Counted from the stretch's first letter, positions 1 to 8,317 are shown. The stretch: DNA of 34,582 bases from a virus (IMGVR_UViG_3300002460_000091:1-34582), one strand, 5' to 3'. Numbers and translations: made by a program. The notes: generated by a model not told the origin, from the letters alone.

Positions 1-155
1 CCAATCCTACCGTTTGGATTTCCAGCACGATCAATCAGGCTTCTTCATCTCCGCAACAGGACTTGATTACCAAACCGATAGCGGCGTGGAGATTGACTGT
101 TGTTTCTTCGGTCGCCGCCTCGTCGGCAACCTTGTCGGTGCTTCAGAGCGGATGA
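1..155 (+). CDS. C-terminal end of a phage structural protein (partial)
   Basis: The reading frame beginning at base 3 is open from the window edge to TGA at 153-155, giving about 50 residues. It contains ISSTINQASSSPQQDLITKP and AWRLTVVSS and ends in SVLQSG. This Ser/Thr-rich beta-strand pattern ending in 'LQxG' is common at the C-termini of small virion proteins next to capsid genes. A second open frame (2-214) exists, but it would overlap the next gene by about 50 bases and reads as low-quality protein. The stop lies 7 bases before the next start, as expected in a packed late operon. Function is unknown. Confidence 0.5.
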   Translation, partial: NPTVWISSTINQASSSPQQDLITKPIAAWRLTVVSSVAASSATLSVLQSG

Positions 156-162
156 GGATGAT

Positions 163-543
163 GTGGCTGTTACCTATAACACCGCTCTCACGAATACTCG
201 TCTCACGGACGTAATCAACGCGATTGATGCGGGAGCCGGTGCTGGCTATATGGAAGTCGGCACGACTGGTATGGCGGCGGTACTTTCCACTATTGTTCTA
301 GCTAAACCATGTGGGACTGTAGCCGCCCGCGTACTGACATTCTCGACCATGCCTAGAGTTGACGTAGCGGCGTCAGTAGCTGGCGTTGCAGCGGCGGCAC
401 AGATTAAAACATCGGCTGGAACGCTAGTGGTCAGCGGGTTGACGGTCGGACTTGCAGGTTCCGGTTCAGACGCTATTATCAATTCGGTCAATATCTCAAT
501 CGGGGATATTGTGACTTTAACTTCGGCAACCATCACAGGATAA
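163..543 (+). CDS. Small phage structural protein, 126 aa
   Basis: I chose the GTG at 163, which gives the N-terminus MAVTYNTALTNTRLTDVINA. This matches a recurrent phage family that begins MAVTYNTAL and continues with an AIDAGxGAGxxxxGTxGMA segment. An AGG at 155-157 lies 5 bases upstream as ribosome binding site. An ATG at 100 in the same frame would add 21 Arg-rich residues and overlap the upstream gene, so I reject it. The protein is Ala/Gly/Val-rich, with alternating strand-like segments, no signal peptide and no membrane helix. It is probably a virion or tail accessory protein; the role is unknown. Confidence 0.7.
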   Translation: MAVTYNTALTNTRLTDVINAIDAGAGAGYMEVGTTGMAAVLSTIVLAKPCGTVAARVLTFSTMPRVDVAASVAGVAAAAQIKTSAGTLVVSGLTVGLAGSGSDAIINSVNISIGDIVTLTSATITG

Positions 544-546
544 AAA

Positions 547-1431
547 ATGAACCTGCAAGCAAGATTGACTCCTCCGCATGAACTGATTTCAAATCCTGGT
601 GGTCCTCAGTGGTCGCCGTCTGCAAGTCCGAAATTAACTCCTACTACTACAGAACAGCTAAAGATGACGCCACCCGTTCATCTTGTGACTAGCGAGGTCG
701 CTAAAACAGATGAGCCGAAGGCTGAAGAAGCAATTTCAAAGATTGCAATTATCGGCACCGCTCCATCATCTCGTATGCTGGCTCCATTTAATGACCCGAC
801 ATGGAAGATATGGTCGTGCTCACCTGGAAACATGAATATTCTTCCGCGTGTTGATATGTGGTTTGAGATTCATAATAATCTTCTCTGGCCGGAACACCAG
901 AGTTATGGAGTTCCGTATGTGGAATGGTTGAAGAAGCAAACCTTCCCGGTCTATATGCAGGATCAGTCAATGATCCCAACTGCGCTTTCCTTGCCGAAGG
1001 ATGAACTGATTAAGGAATTCGGGCCATACTTTTTTACTTCCAGTTTTGCGTGGATGATTGCGTTTGCTTTGTGGAAACATAAGGCATCCCTCACCGACAT
1101 TGGATTGTTCGGAATAGATATGGCATCAAAGGATGAATACATTCTTCAACGTCCTGGTGGGCACTATTTCATGGCAGAAGCATCTCGTCGTGGGATCAGA
1201 GTTCATCTCCCGCTTGAATCCGATCTTATGCAACCGCCCGGCTTGTATGGCTATTCTTCCTCCACACCGTTCGGTCGGAAGCTGGCTGTTAGAAAACACG
1301 AACTGAAAACCCGTGTTGATGAGATGGTGAAGCAGAGAGATGCTCTGACAAACAATATTACATATCTTCAGGGAGCACTTGAGGACCTCGATTATACCGA
1401 AGCGATATGGATTGGAGTTGGTGATAGATGA
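547..1431 (+). CDS. Conserved phage protein with Rossmann-like core, 294 aa
   Basis: A proline-rich N-terminal stretch (about residues 1-60) is followed by a compact domain. This opens with KIAIIGTAPSS (about 65-75), a beta-strand and glycine loop as in Rossmann-type folds. Further on are WKIWSCSPGN, DMWFEIHN and LTDIGLFGIDM. The C-terminus (about 240-285) looks like a short coiled coil. The pattern recalls phage proteins distantly like MptE/DUF115 or nucleotide-sugar enzymes. I cannot assign a catalytic residue, so the function stays open. The stop overlaps the next start (ATGA). Confidence 0.7.
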   Translation: MNLQARLTPPHELISNPGGPQWSPSASPKLTPTTTEQLKMTPPVHLVTSEVAKTDEPKAEEAISKIAIIGTAPSSRMLAPFNDPTWKIWSCSPGNMNILPRVDMWFEIHNNLLWPEHQSYGVPYVEWLKKQTFPVYMQDQSMIPTALSLPKDELIKEFGPYFFTSSFAWMIAFALWKHKASLTDIGLFGIDMASKDEYILQRPGGHYFMAEASRRGIRVHLPLESDLMQPPGLYGYSSSTPFGRKLAVRKHELKTRVDEMVKQRDALTNNITYLQGALEDLDYTEAIWIGVGDR

Positions 1432-1727
1432 GAAAACCAGGAGGACTAGCTACAATTTTTTCTCCTACTGATTCAACGGCCAATCTAACTGGCAGGGGGA
1501 TAGTTGAAATTAAGGAAGGGGTTTTTGAGAGTGACACCGCACAATGCGGGCATTGCCAGAAAATCATTCATGTCCCTCCTAGAGCACCAGCAAACTTTCT
1601 TAGCATGTGCCGTGTTTGCATGAGAGTAGTTTGTGAGGAATGTTCTGCCAAAGGCTGTGAGCCTTGGGAGAAGAAAATAGAGCAGATGGAGGAACGTGAA
1701 CGCATTCTGAAGTCTTATGGGTTGTGA
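1428..1727 (+). CDS. Cysteine-rich zinc-ribbon protein, 99 aa
   Basis: The start overlaps the upstream stop by 4 bases, showing translational coupling. The core has paired cysteines, C40-x2-C43 and C61-x2-C64, followed by C69-x2-C72 and C77, which could bind one or two zinc ions. The C-terminal 20 residues are charged and probably helical (EKKIEQMEERERILKSYGL). Such small zinc-ribbon proteins recur in late operons of phages, often beside the protein encoded just upstream. No enzymatic motif is visible, and the role is unknown. Confidence 0.65.
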   Translation: MRKPGGLATIFSPTDSTANLTGRGIVEIKEGVFESDTAQCGHCQKIIHVPPRAPANFLSMCRVCMRVVCEECSAKGCEPWEKKIEQMEERERILKSYGL

Positions 1728-1730
1728 TCC

Positions 1731-2540
1731 ATGCCGACTGTTTTTCTTACCGCTGGTGCTGGCACAAATCAGAACTGGACCGTTCCGCAGGACTGGTCTG
1801 AAAATAATATTGTAGAATGTATTGGTGGTGGTGGAACTGGTGGTGGTAGCACCCCTGGTGCCAATGGTGGCGGAGGGGGAGGCGGCGGGGCATACGCAAG
1901 AAGTGTCAATCTAACAGGAATTTTTGGTGGCGGGCTTGTAACGTATAGATGCGGGGCAGTTGCCGGGGACACATGGTTCAACTCATCGGCACTTCCTACT
2001 ACTGGTCAAGCTTGTGGAGCCAAAGGGGGAATTTCAGGTAGTTCTGTTGGCGGCATAGGCGGGTTAGCGGCAAGTTGCTATATCATAGGAACTGGTTCTT
2101 TCGCATTTAACGGAGGCGATGGTGCGGACGGAGCTATAGGCTCTAGCAATGTAGCTGGCGGCGGCGCTGGCGCAGCGGGCGGTCGATTCGGAGCCGGACA
2201 AAATAGCTCTGGAACTGTTGGCGGAGATGGGGATGCAGGATTTGGAGGGTTAGGTGGAACGACAAACAGTGTCGGAAATCCAGGCTCGGAATTTTCCGCA
2301 AGCGGAACCACGGCAGGAAGCGGTGGTGGGGGAGGGCCAACGAGCGCGGGACCAAATCCTGGCCAGACAGGGGGACTTTATGGTGCTGGTGGTGGTGGCG
2401 GCGGGGCTAATGAAGGTAGCGGGACGGCAGGAGGGGCTGGAAGACAAGGATTTATTGCCGTGACATACTTTCCACCAGTTACAGTGTTTGAACAAGGTAT
2501 GGGTGAAACATACCGGAAGATCAATGTAGCGGCATATTAA
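1731..2540 (+). CDS. Glycine-rich phage surface or tail protein, 269 aa
   Basis: After an N-terminal segment with a tryptophan pair (QNWTVPQDWS) the protein becomes about one third glycine, with GGGG runs from residue 35 to about 240. It closes with a strand GFIAVTYFPP and a short polar tail. This composition matches glycine-rich tail-tip or adhesin-like proteins, which can form polyglycine-helix bundles or flexible exposed domains. It sits between structural genes and before a tail-fibre gene, which supports a surface location. Several open frames on the opposite strand are by-products of the GC-rich glycine codons. Confidence 0.7.
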   Translation: MPTVFLTAGAGTNQNWTVPQDWSENNIVECIGGGGTGGGSTPGANGGGGGGGGAYARSVNLTGIFGGGLVTYRCGAVAGDTWFNSSALPTTGQACGAKGGISGSSVGGIGGLAASCYIIGTGSFAFNGGDGADGAIGSSNVAGGGAGAAGGRFGAGQNSSGTVGGDGDAGFGGLGGTTNSVGNPGSEFSASGTTAGSGGGGGPTSAGPNPGQTGGLYGAGGGGGGANEGSGTAGGAGRQGFIAVTYFPPVTVFEQGMGETYRKINVAAY

Positions 2541-2553
2541 ATGGAAAACTCAG

Positions 2554-3540
2554 ATGTCACTTCCCTTATTTAACAGAGCAGGCGTAGCTTCAACCACTGC
2601 TGGTTCAAGCTATATAATTCTTGGTTCCGCACTTGCTTCTGGGATATCTCCATATCTTTGTAGTTTTATTACGTTTGCTAACTCAGGAGTAACTGGCGGG
2701 TCTTCAGTTTCATATTTGCTGCTAGATTCAAACGGATCATGGGAATTAGGAACAACAACTTATTTATCAAGCAATACATCACTTCAGCGCGGGGCAGCAG
2801 GAGTAACAATATCATCAACTGGGCCTACTGTTGTATCGACTAGCCCGATAAGTTTATCTGGCAATGCTCAAGTATTTATATCTATGCGAGCGGAAGATTT
2901 GGTAAATGCGACTACATCGGTGGCGGGGGTTTCTGAGCTTGCGACAGATGCAGAGACCGTAACCGGCACCGATACTGTGAGAACAGTTACTCCGTCAAAT
3001 TTGACCGCTGCCGTGTCAAAGCAGGGTAGGCAGACTATTTTCATTCCTGCCGCTGCTATGATCTCCCGCACGACGAATGGGGCGGCGTCGGGGAGCGCGG
3101 AGAAAACCACCAACAAAAATATGATTAAGTCGTTGGACTTCGACACAACGACGCAGGAGTTCGCGCAGTTCGAGGTCTGGTTTCCGAAGTCGTGGAACTT
3201 AGGAACAGTGACGTTTCAGCCCATGTGGTCTCACGCAGCGACCACGGTAAACTTCGGGGTCGTGTTTCAGTTGGCTGGAATTGCCCGGTCTAATGACGAT
3301 GTTCAAGACGTGGCCTTCGGGACCGCACAGACTTCTACTGATACGGGTGGCACTACCGATGATCTGTATATCGGGCCGGAGAGTTCTGCCATTACAATCG
3401 GGGGCACTCCCACAGCGGAGGATAGCGTACTGTTTCAAGTTGCTCGCGTCCCCGCCGATGGCAGCGACACGCTGGCAGTTGACGCACGGCTTCAGGGCAT
3501 ACGCCTGTTCTTTACCACGAACGCGGCGACGGATGCTTGA
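2554..3540 (+). CDS. Tail fibre protein with hinge motif, 328 aa
   Basis: The N-terminal 120 residues are a Ser/Thr/Gly-rich beta domain. A hinge follows at about 125-154, with GVSELATDAETVTGTDTVR and VTPSNLTAAV. This is the short repeat often seen in side-tail fibres just before the receptor-binding domain. The C-terminal part (about 157-328) starts GRQTIFIPAAAMISR and has FDTTTQEFAQFEVWFPKSWN, a beta-sandwich type domain frequent in phage tail proteins. The DNA changes from AT-rich to GC-rich codons at the hinge (about 3010), so the gene looks mosaic. It is probably a receptor-recognition or host-range protein. Confidence 0.75.
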   Translation: MSLPLFNRAGVASTTAGSSYIILGSALASGISPYLCSFITFANSGVTGGSSVSYLLLDSNGSWELGTTTYLSSNTSLQRGAAGVTISSTGPTVVSTSPISLSGNAQVFISMRAEDLVNATTSVAGVSELATDAETVTGTDTVRTVTPSNLTAAVSKQGRQTIFIPAAAMISRTTNGAASGSAEKTTNKNMIKSLDFDTTTQEFAQFEVWFPKSWNLGTVTFQPMWSHAATTVNFGVVFQLAGIARSNDDVQDVAFGTAQTSTDTGGTTDDLYIGPESSAITIGGTPTAEDSVLFQVARVPADGSDTLAVDARLQGIRLFFTTNAATDA

Positions 3541-3542
3541 CC

Positions 3543-3911
3543 ATGAAATACGCGCGAGTTGAGAACGGAATGATCGTCGAGCGGCGGGAGATGGACCCCG
3601 CCTCAATTCCATCGCACAAGGCCGCGATCTGGAAAGAGTGTGTTCTCGTCGATGCTGTCCCGACAGCGACGCAGGTACGTGAAGGCCCGGCGTTGGTGAT
3701 TGAGCCAACGCGCGTGATTGAGACGTTTACGGTTCGCGACAAGACGGCTGCGGAGATAGGCGCTGAAAAAGAAGGCACCTTAAATAGCTTTGATCGTCTT
3801 GCGTTCGAGGTATTGTTCGACCACGAGAACAGACTAAGGGCGTTGAAGGTTCCGCCCTTGTCGGCGCTTACAAAGTTACAATTTCGCGCGGCTCTGAAGG
3901 TGCGTCTATGA
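3543..3911 (+). CDS. Small tail-fibre-associated protein, 122 aa
   Basis: I chose ATG 3543, two bases after the upstream stop, over a TTG two codons earlier. The N-terminus MKYARVENGMIVERREMDP resembles the small tail-fibre assembly-like proteins that follow fibre genes. The C-terminal half is helical and charged (AFEVLFDHENRLRALK). There is no signal peptide and no membrane helix. Codon use is GC-rich like the C-terminal half of the preceding fibre gene, so the two were probably acquired together. A chaperone or attachment role is possible but not shown. Confidence 0.6.
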   Translation: MKYARVENGMIVERREMDPASIPSHKAAIWKECVLVDAVPTATQVREGPALVIEPTRVIETFTVRDKTAAEIGAEKEGTLNSFDRLAFEVLFDHENRLRALKVPPLSALTKLQFRAALKVRL

Positions 3912-4708
3912 TTGAACTTGCCGCACCGCCAGCAATTATCAAGCCGGCAAATGGCCTCTGGAAACCTGCCGCGCCTGCGATTTTGCGGGGGAAAGACCTC
4001 ATATTCCCGCGAACCAACGCGATGTTGATGGTAAATCAGTTGATTGGGTTCGGGGTGGCGGCCGTTCCCAATATCGCTATACTGGAAAGTTTCGCTACGA
4101 CCGGATCAACCGGAACAACGACTAGAACCTTCACCAGCGTAACGGTCTCGGCCGCGCGGACGCACCTTCTGATCGGTGTGGCTAGTCGTGGCGACGGCGT
4201 AATCTCACAGATTACGTCGATGACGGCGAATGGCATATCGTGTACACAGATTGGCGAACAAGCGGCAGCAAGTGGCATCCAAAGTGTCGAGCTTTGGGCC
4301 GTTGCGGATGGTTCCGGCGGCACGTCGCTTTCGATCGTGGCGGTGTTTGACAATAATCCGGTCCGCGCAATCGGGATGGCTGGCGTATCGCTCACCGGGC
4401 TGCAAAGCCTCACGCCCACAAGCACGGGGGCGGACACCACGGACCCGCTTGCGACAACGGTGAACGTCGATATTGGTGGAGTAGCCTTCTACATTGCGTC
4501 TGCTTACGACAATGCGGGTGCCCCGCCTTTTACCCCTTCCGGGGTTTCAGAGATTGCAGACAGCGCGATGGCCGGTGCCTTCGGCACGTACAACGGATAT
4601 TCAGCCGGAGCTAGCGTCTTTGCGACGGCTCAATCGGGTCTTTCGATTGGTGCCGACCCGGTAGGAACGATCGGCGAGCCTACCTTCTTCGGGGCATCGT
4701 TCCGGTGA
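3908..4708 (+). CDS. Beta-rich tail or virion surface protein, 266 aa
   Basis: The start overlaps the preceding stop by 4 bases. The first 50 residues are Pro/Ala-rich (MIELAAPPAIIKPANGLWK). A beta-sandwich-like domain follows, containing TTTRTFTSVTVSAARTHLL, a recurrent motif of alphaproteobacterial phage and prophage surface proteins of unknown function. The rest alternates short strands and Gly/Ser/Thr loops. The last GC-rich gene of the 3010-4740 island, it is followed by about 70 bases with no visible signal. It is probably a decoration or tail-tip component. Confidence 0.65.
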   Translation: MIELAAPPAIIKPANGLWKPAAPAILRGKDLIFPRTNAMLMVNQLIGFGVAAVPNIAILESFATTGSTGTTTRTFTSVTVSAARTHLLIGVASRGDGVISQITSMTANGISCTQIGEQAAASGIQSVELWAVADGSGGTSLSIVAVFDNNPVRAIGMAGVSLTGLQSLTPTSTGADTTDPLATTVNVDIGGVAFYIASAYDNAGAPPFTPSGVSEIADSAMAGAFGTYNGYSAGASVFATAQSGLSIGADPVGTIGEPTFFGASFR

Positions 4709-4776
4709 GTTGTGCTCGTGATCTAAAACGCCCGGCTATAGAGCGATAACCGAAGTCGCGCTGATGGAATAAAACA

Positions 4777-6078
4777 ATGCCAGGCTTTGGCGCAGTAGGT
4801 CAATTTGCTGTAGGTGATGTTGGCGGAGGGCAACATAATTTTGTAGGACAACCATTATCCGAACCAATAAATCCTATAAATTCTAGAAAAATAGCTGTTG
4901 CACTTATTGCTGCTGGTGCGTTCAATGTAATTGTTCCATCACCGGCACCAGCATATTTCCCATCAGGCTGGTCTCAGCCACCAGCGCAAATCAGGCAGAT
5001 ACAATATCAAGCCACAACTAGACCAGTCTCAGTCGTTGCCGAAGATATTTTTGCCGATAAATGGTTCAATCCATTTTCAGAACCAGTCAGGATAAAACTT
5101 GGACTTCTAGCGTCACTACAACAAGTATCTCCTGAAAATCCGTTTGGTCTTACTCAACCGGAATCTGTTACCGAAGATCGCTGGCACCAACCTTGGTTTG
5201 AACCTGTTCGCTTTAAGCCAAGATTGATTGAAGGAGGGCAACAAGACCTTGCTTTCCACTCTGCCCCACAAGTCTCTTTCAGTTGGTTCAATAATCTTTC
5301 TGAACCAGTCAGAATATTGCCTGCGCTACCCGCTTCCCAACAGCACTATTTTGAATCCCAACCCACTCCAATCATCAACATTGGATGGTTCAGTCCGCTT
5401 TCCGATCCGTCCGTTTTATCATCTCCACGGCTTTTTGAGGCATCTCAGCGGGCACTCACGACCGATCTCAACCCGATCGTTTCGTTTAGTTGGTTCAACA
5501 ATCTATCTGACCCTGTTCGTACCCCACCAAGATTACAAGAAGGGCTGCAACAATATTTTACTTTCAATCCAAATCCGTTTGTTTCGTTCGGGTGGTATGG
5601 ATGGCTTTCCGATCCAGTTCGTACTCCATCAAGATTATTGGAAGGAATACAACAGACACTTGCCTTTAATCCAATCCCGGTAGTCCCGAAAGATTGGTAT
5701 AATTGGCTATCTGATCCTGTTCGTGTTCTTCCTGGTCTTACTGCTGCCACGCAACCATCATTCTATTTCTCACAATTTGTCTTTCAAGAACTGATTTTCC
5801 CGGACAAGTGGTACGCCAACTTCTCACTTCCAGTTCGCTATCCTCCAATTCTTCTTCCCGGCCTGCAACAGACATTGGTGCAGGTGATCTCGCCGATTAC
5901 GCTCTATCTGCAAGCCACCGAGACGCCGGATATGATGGCGGCGGCACTTGCCAGATATTCGGAATTGACCGGAGCAAGAGTCAGCGTAGTTGAAATTGTG
6001 CCGAATTTCGCTTATACGTCTACGGCTGTCGTATCGACGATCTTTGCTCACGTCGGTATCATCGAAATATCGTCTTAG
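4777..6078 (+). CDS. Repeat protein with eight W-x(5)-PVR units, 433 aa
   Basis: Eight tandem units of about 34-40 residues occupy roughly residues 95-355. Each centres on W[FY]xx[LF]S[ED]PVR (for example WFNNLSEPVR, WYGWLSDPVR, WYNWLSDPVR) and is followed by a proline-rich turn, a Leu-x-x-Gly-x-Gln-Gln segment and a strand. Degenerate units precede them (LSEPINP). The C-terminus (about 375-433) is unique: an alanine-rich helix followed by strands. There is no signal peptide or catalytic motif. Its position among fibre and adaptor genes indicates a virion protein. The family is unknown to me by name. Confidence 0.7.
   Translation: MPGFGAVGQFAVGDVGGGQHNFVGQPLSEPINPINSRKIAVALIAAGAFNVIVPSPAPAYFPSGWSQPPAQIRQIQYQATTRPVSVVAEDIFADKWFNPFSEPVRIKLGLLASLQQVSPENPFGLTQPESVTEDRWHQPWFEPVRFKPRLIEGGQQDLAFHSAPQVSFSWFNNLSEPVRILPALPASQQHYFESQPTPIINIGWFSPLSDPSVLSSPRLFEASQRALTTDLNPIVSFSWFNNLSDPVRTPPRLQEGLQQYFTFNPNPFVSFGWYGWLSDPVRTPSRLLEGIQQTLAFNPIPVVPKDWYNWLSDPVRVLPGLTAATQPSFYFSQFVFQELIFPDKWYANFSLPVRYPPILLPGLQQTLVQVISPITLYLQATETPDMMAAALARYSELTGARVSVVEIVPNFAYTSTAVVSTIFAHVGIIEISS
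5059..5842 (+). repeat. Eight tandem protein repeats, about 34-40 codons each
   Basis: The units start near 5062, 5182, 5283, 5385, 5490, 5592, 5696 and 5809, judged by the tryptophan codon TGG of each W-x(5)-P core. Spacing is 101-120 bases. Neighbouring units share DNA as well as protein sequence, such as TGGTTCAACAATCTATCTGA against TGGTTCAATAATCTTTCTGA, which suggests duplication followed by drift. The fourth unit has lost the PVR core (SDPSV). Confidence 0.8.
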
Positions 6079-6087
6079 GAGAAGAAT

Positions 6088-6369
6088 GTGCCAACGAATT
6101 TGACGAGAGGAAATACCGCCCAATTCGTTGCCGAATTCGTCAATGCGGCTGGCACGCTTGTCAATCCGTCATCAGCATCCATTACGATTACCTATAACAT
6201 CAGTGGTGTTGCAACATCGACGACTTCTGATTTAACTTTATCGGGCAGTTTTTGGATAGGGACGTGGGATTCGACACCGGCAGATTTGGGAAATGCGGAT
6301 TGGTCGGTTTCTTCATCCGTCACCACAAATCCGGCGCAGACGGGAACTATCAGGGTAATTGACCCATGA
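6088..6369 (+). CDS. Small Ig-like beta protein, 93 aa
   Basis: GTG 6088 is the start, with TTAGGAGAAGA just upstream as ribosome binding site. The protein has alternating strands: GNTAQFVAEFVN, ASITITYNI and FWIGTWDS, closing with ADWSVSSS and TGTIRVIDP. This is the pattern of a single immunoglobulin-like domain of about 90 residues. The stop overlaps the next start by 4 bases, so it is probably co-translated with the adaptor protein. It may be a small virion decoration protein. No enzymatic residue is visible. Confidence 0.65.
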   Translation: MPTNLTRGNTAQFVAEFVNAAGTLVNPSSASITITYNISGVATSTTSDLTLSGSFWIGTWDSTPADLGNADWSVSSSVTTNPAQTGTIRVIDP

Positions 6370-7055
6370 CCGTGAATCTCTCAAAAACCTACGATTGGAA
6401 TCCTCCGGGTGGAGAACTAATCATCAACGCCTTCGGTCGCATCCAGATTCGCCCGACTGAAATTACCCAATCTCATTTGTACCAAGCACAGTTATCAGCA
6501 AATGCTGTTCTTTCCGAATGGAGTAATTTGCAGCCTTCGTTGTGGACGGTAGGATTACAAACTGTTCCGCTTCTTCAAGGTACAGCTACCTATACTGTCC
6601 CGGCTGAAACAGTGATGATTCTTGATCTTTATATTTCTTCTGGTTCACCTACTACAGACCGTTATCTTTATCCATTGAGCCGTACAGAATACGCGGCGTT
6701 GCCTGTCAAGACACAGCAGGGAACACCGAATCAATTCTGGTTCGACAGACTTATCTCCCCGACGATTACTTTTTATCCAGTACCAGATGGTAATGGTCCT
6801 TATGTGGCAAAATATTTCTCCTGCCGACAAACTATGGATGCCATTCTTGCTGGTGGGCTGAACGTGGAAGTTCCGTATCGGGTTTTGGATGCTTTTCTAG
6901 CTGCTCTTGCTTGGAGACTTGCTGAGATTTACAAGCCTGAGATGGAACAGCGGATGCAGCAGAAAGCTGAGAGGGCGTGGAGTCTCGCAGCAACCCAAGA
7001 CCAAGAAAATGTGAGTCTCCAAATTATGCCGGGCTTGTCAGGATATTTTAAGTGA
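6366..7055 (+). CDS. Head-tail adaptor (tail tube A-like) protein, 229 aa
   Basis: The N-terminus has SKTYDWNPPGGELIINAFGR, followed by EWSNLQPSLWTV, VPAETVMILDLYI and a C-terminal helical region ending MPGLSGYFK. This arrangement, with helices followed by a beta barrel and a WRLAEIYKPE helix, matches a family of podovirus adaptor proteins lying between portal and nozzle. The length fits (usually 200-240 aa). It would form the ring connecting the portal to the tail. The gene is followed without gap by an HNH gene whose GTG start overlaps this stop. Confidence 0.7.
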   Translation: MTVNLSKTYDWNPPGGELIINAFGRIQIRPTEITQSHLYQAQLSANAVLSEWSNLQPSLWTVGLQTVPLLQGTATYTVPAETVMILDLYISSGSPTTDRYLYPLSRTEYAALPVKTQQGTPNQFWFDRLISPTITFYPVPDGNGPYVAKYFSCRQTMDAILAGGLNVEVPYRVLDAFLAALAWRLAEIYKPEMEQRMQQKAERAWSLAATQDQENVSLQIMPGLSGYFK

Positions 7056-7555
7056 AAAGATCATTACCAGAAGGCTATGTTTCAAGTTTGCTATCATATG
7101 ATAGCAATACTGGAATATTTGTTTGGTTAGTATCGCGCGGAAGTATCAAACCTGGTCGTACTGCTGGGACAATAAGTATTGGAAGGAATCGACCGTACTT
7201 GATGATTAAGATAGATAAGAAATTTTATTATGCTCATAAGTTGGCATGGCTTCTTGAGCATGGTGAATGGGCTAAACAACTAGATCATATTAATGGAGAT
7301 GGTCTAGATAATAGAATTGAGAATTTAAGAAAATGTAATCTGTCTCAGAATAAAGGAAATTCTCGTACTTACAAAAATAATAAAAGTGGAGCTAAGGGCG
7401 TATTTTTTGATAAAGAAGCTGGAAAATATAAAGTTACAATTCAATGTAAAAGGAAACGAAAATATATTGGTAGTTTTCATGTATTCAGAGAGGCCAAGGC
7501 GGCTTATATAAGAACCGCTACAGAACTTTTTGGTGAATTTGCGAGGGCTGTATAA
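7052..7555 (+). CDS. HNH homing endonuclease with AP2 domain, 167 aa
   Basis: Residues about 77-103 hold the HNH core, LDHINGDGLDNRIENLRKCN, with the conserved DHxxGDxxDNRxxNLR signature. The C-terminal 55 residues (about 112-166, KSGAKGVFFDKEAGKYKV onward) form an AP2-type DNA-binding domain. Together these define a free-standing homing endonuclease. The GTG start overlaps the adaptor stop and the TAA overlaps the next ATG. Codons are strongly AT-rich compared with the neighbours, pointing to recent transfer. It would cut uninfected alleles of the neighbouring structural genes and spread its own gene by repair. Confidence 0.9.
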   Translation: MKRSLPEGYVSSLLSYDSNTGIFVWLVSRGSIKPGRTAGTISIGRNRPYLMIKIDKKFYYAHKLAWLLEHGEWAKQLDHINGDGLDNRIENLRKCNLSQNKGNSRTYKNNKSGAKGVFFDKEAGKYKVTIQCKRKRKYIGSFHVFREAKAAYIRTATELFGEFARAV

Positions 7556-8313
7556 TGCGCCCGCAAGGACATGCTTCAGTTGATCCGAATCGTCCTTCAG
7601 CACACGCTATTTGTGATCGGTGTGGCGGTCGATATTTGCATCGCCAACTCCAATGGCAATTCCAATGGTCAGGAACAAAGCTACAGAACCTAAGATTGCT
7701 TGTCTGCCCATCATGTATGGACAAACCCAATGAGCAACTTCGTACAATTCTAATACCGCCCGATCCTGTTCCCATTCTCAACCCGCGTCTTGAGAATTAT
7801 ACTTCGGCCAACAATCCACTATCTCCCATCGCCATTAGTTCCATCATCGGTGCAGGCGATGCCATCGGGACGATGGCTCAGGGCGGTGGCCTGAATGCAG
7901 CCTTTGACCGCAACACGAACAAGGGATTTGCTTTCTGCGCTTCGCTTGGACCATCAACTGTTGGATATTTTAACACGGTAGGAAAGAACTGGGGTGTAGC
8001 AACACAGCCCATTACAGCGGATGCCACGACGCAGACCTACAATGTTTCCAGATTTATCACCACCGCGCCGAACAACACTCCGTTTCTAGCTTCCGGCGCT
8101 GTGGCATACAGATTTGAAGGATCAACCAACAATACGACATGGACAAGTCTCTATACCGGGACCACGACGGGAACCAATGGGGAGTCCATAGATGCAACAC
8201 CTACGGGCGGCGATTATCAGTATCATAGAATTAATTTTTTGGGAGACGGAGTAAGTATTATTGCTATAGCTCAACTAGCGTTGTATGCTTCCCAACCAAA
8301 CTCTGGGATATAA
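7555..8313 (+). CDS. Virion protein with N-terminal zinc ribbon, 252 aa
   Basis: The first 80 residues carry two CxxC pairs (C20/C23 and C51/C54) around LQWQFQWSGTKLQNLRLL, a zinc ribbon typical of a conserved phage protein. After IPPDPVPILNPR comes a beta domain (about 95-250) resembling a discoidin-like or carbohydrate-binding sandwich. It would be a structural protein of the tail or head-tail region. The last 30 codons are AT-rich, unlike the rest, and run straight into the second HNH gene. Flanked on both sides by homing endonucleases, it may be one of their targets. Confidence 0.7.
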   Translation: MRPQGHASVDPNRPSAHAICDRCGGRYLHRQLQWQFQWSGTKLQNLRLLVCPSCMDKPNEQLRTILIPPDPVPILNPRLENYTSANNPLSPIAISSIIGAGDAIGTMAQGGGLNAAFDRNTNKGFAFCASLGPSTVGYFNTVGKNWGVATQPITADATTQTYNVSRFITTAPNNTPFLASGAVAYRFEGSTNNTTWTSLYTGTTTGTNGESIDATPTGGDYQYHRINFLGDGVSIIAIAQLALYASQPNSGI

Positions 8314-8317
8314 ACTT

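Noticed and set aside
100-162. ATG at 100 as the start of the 126-aa structural gene
   Set aside because: It would add 21 Arg/Cys-rich residues in the region of the upstream gene; GTG 163 has a ribosome site and the family N-terminus MAVTYNTAL.
2-214. Open frame 2-214 as the partial first gene
   Set aside because: Frame 3 (to 155) reads as a typical phage C-terminus and ends 7 bases before the next start; frame 2 overlaps that gene by about 50 bases.
1769-2495. Proline-rich open frames on the minus strand in the glycine-rich gene
   Set aside because: GGN glycine codons read as proline on the reverse strand and leave long open frames by composition.
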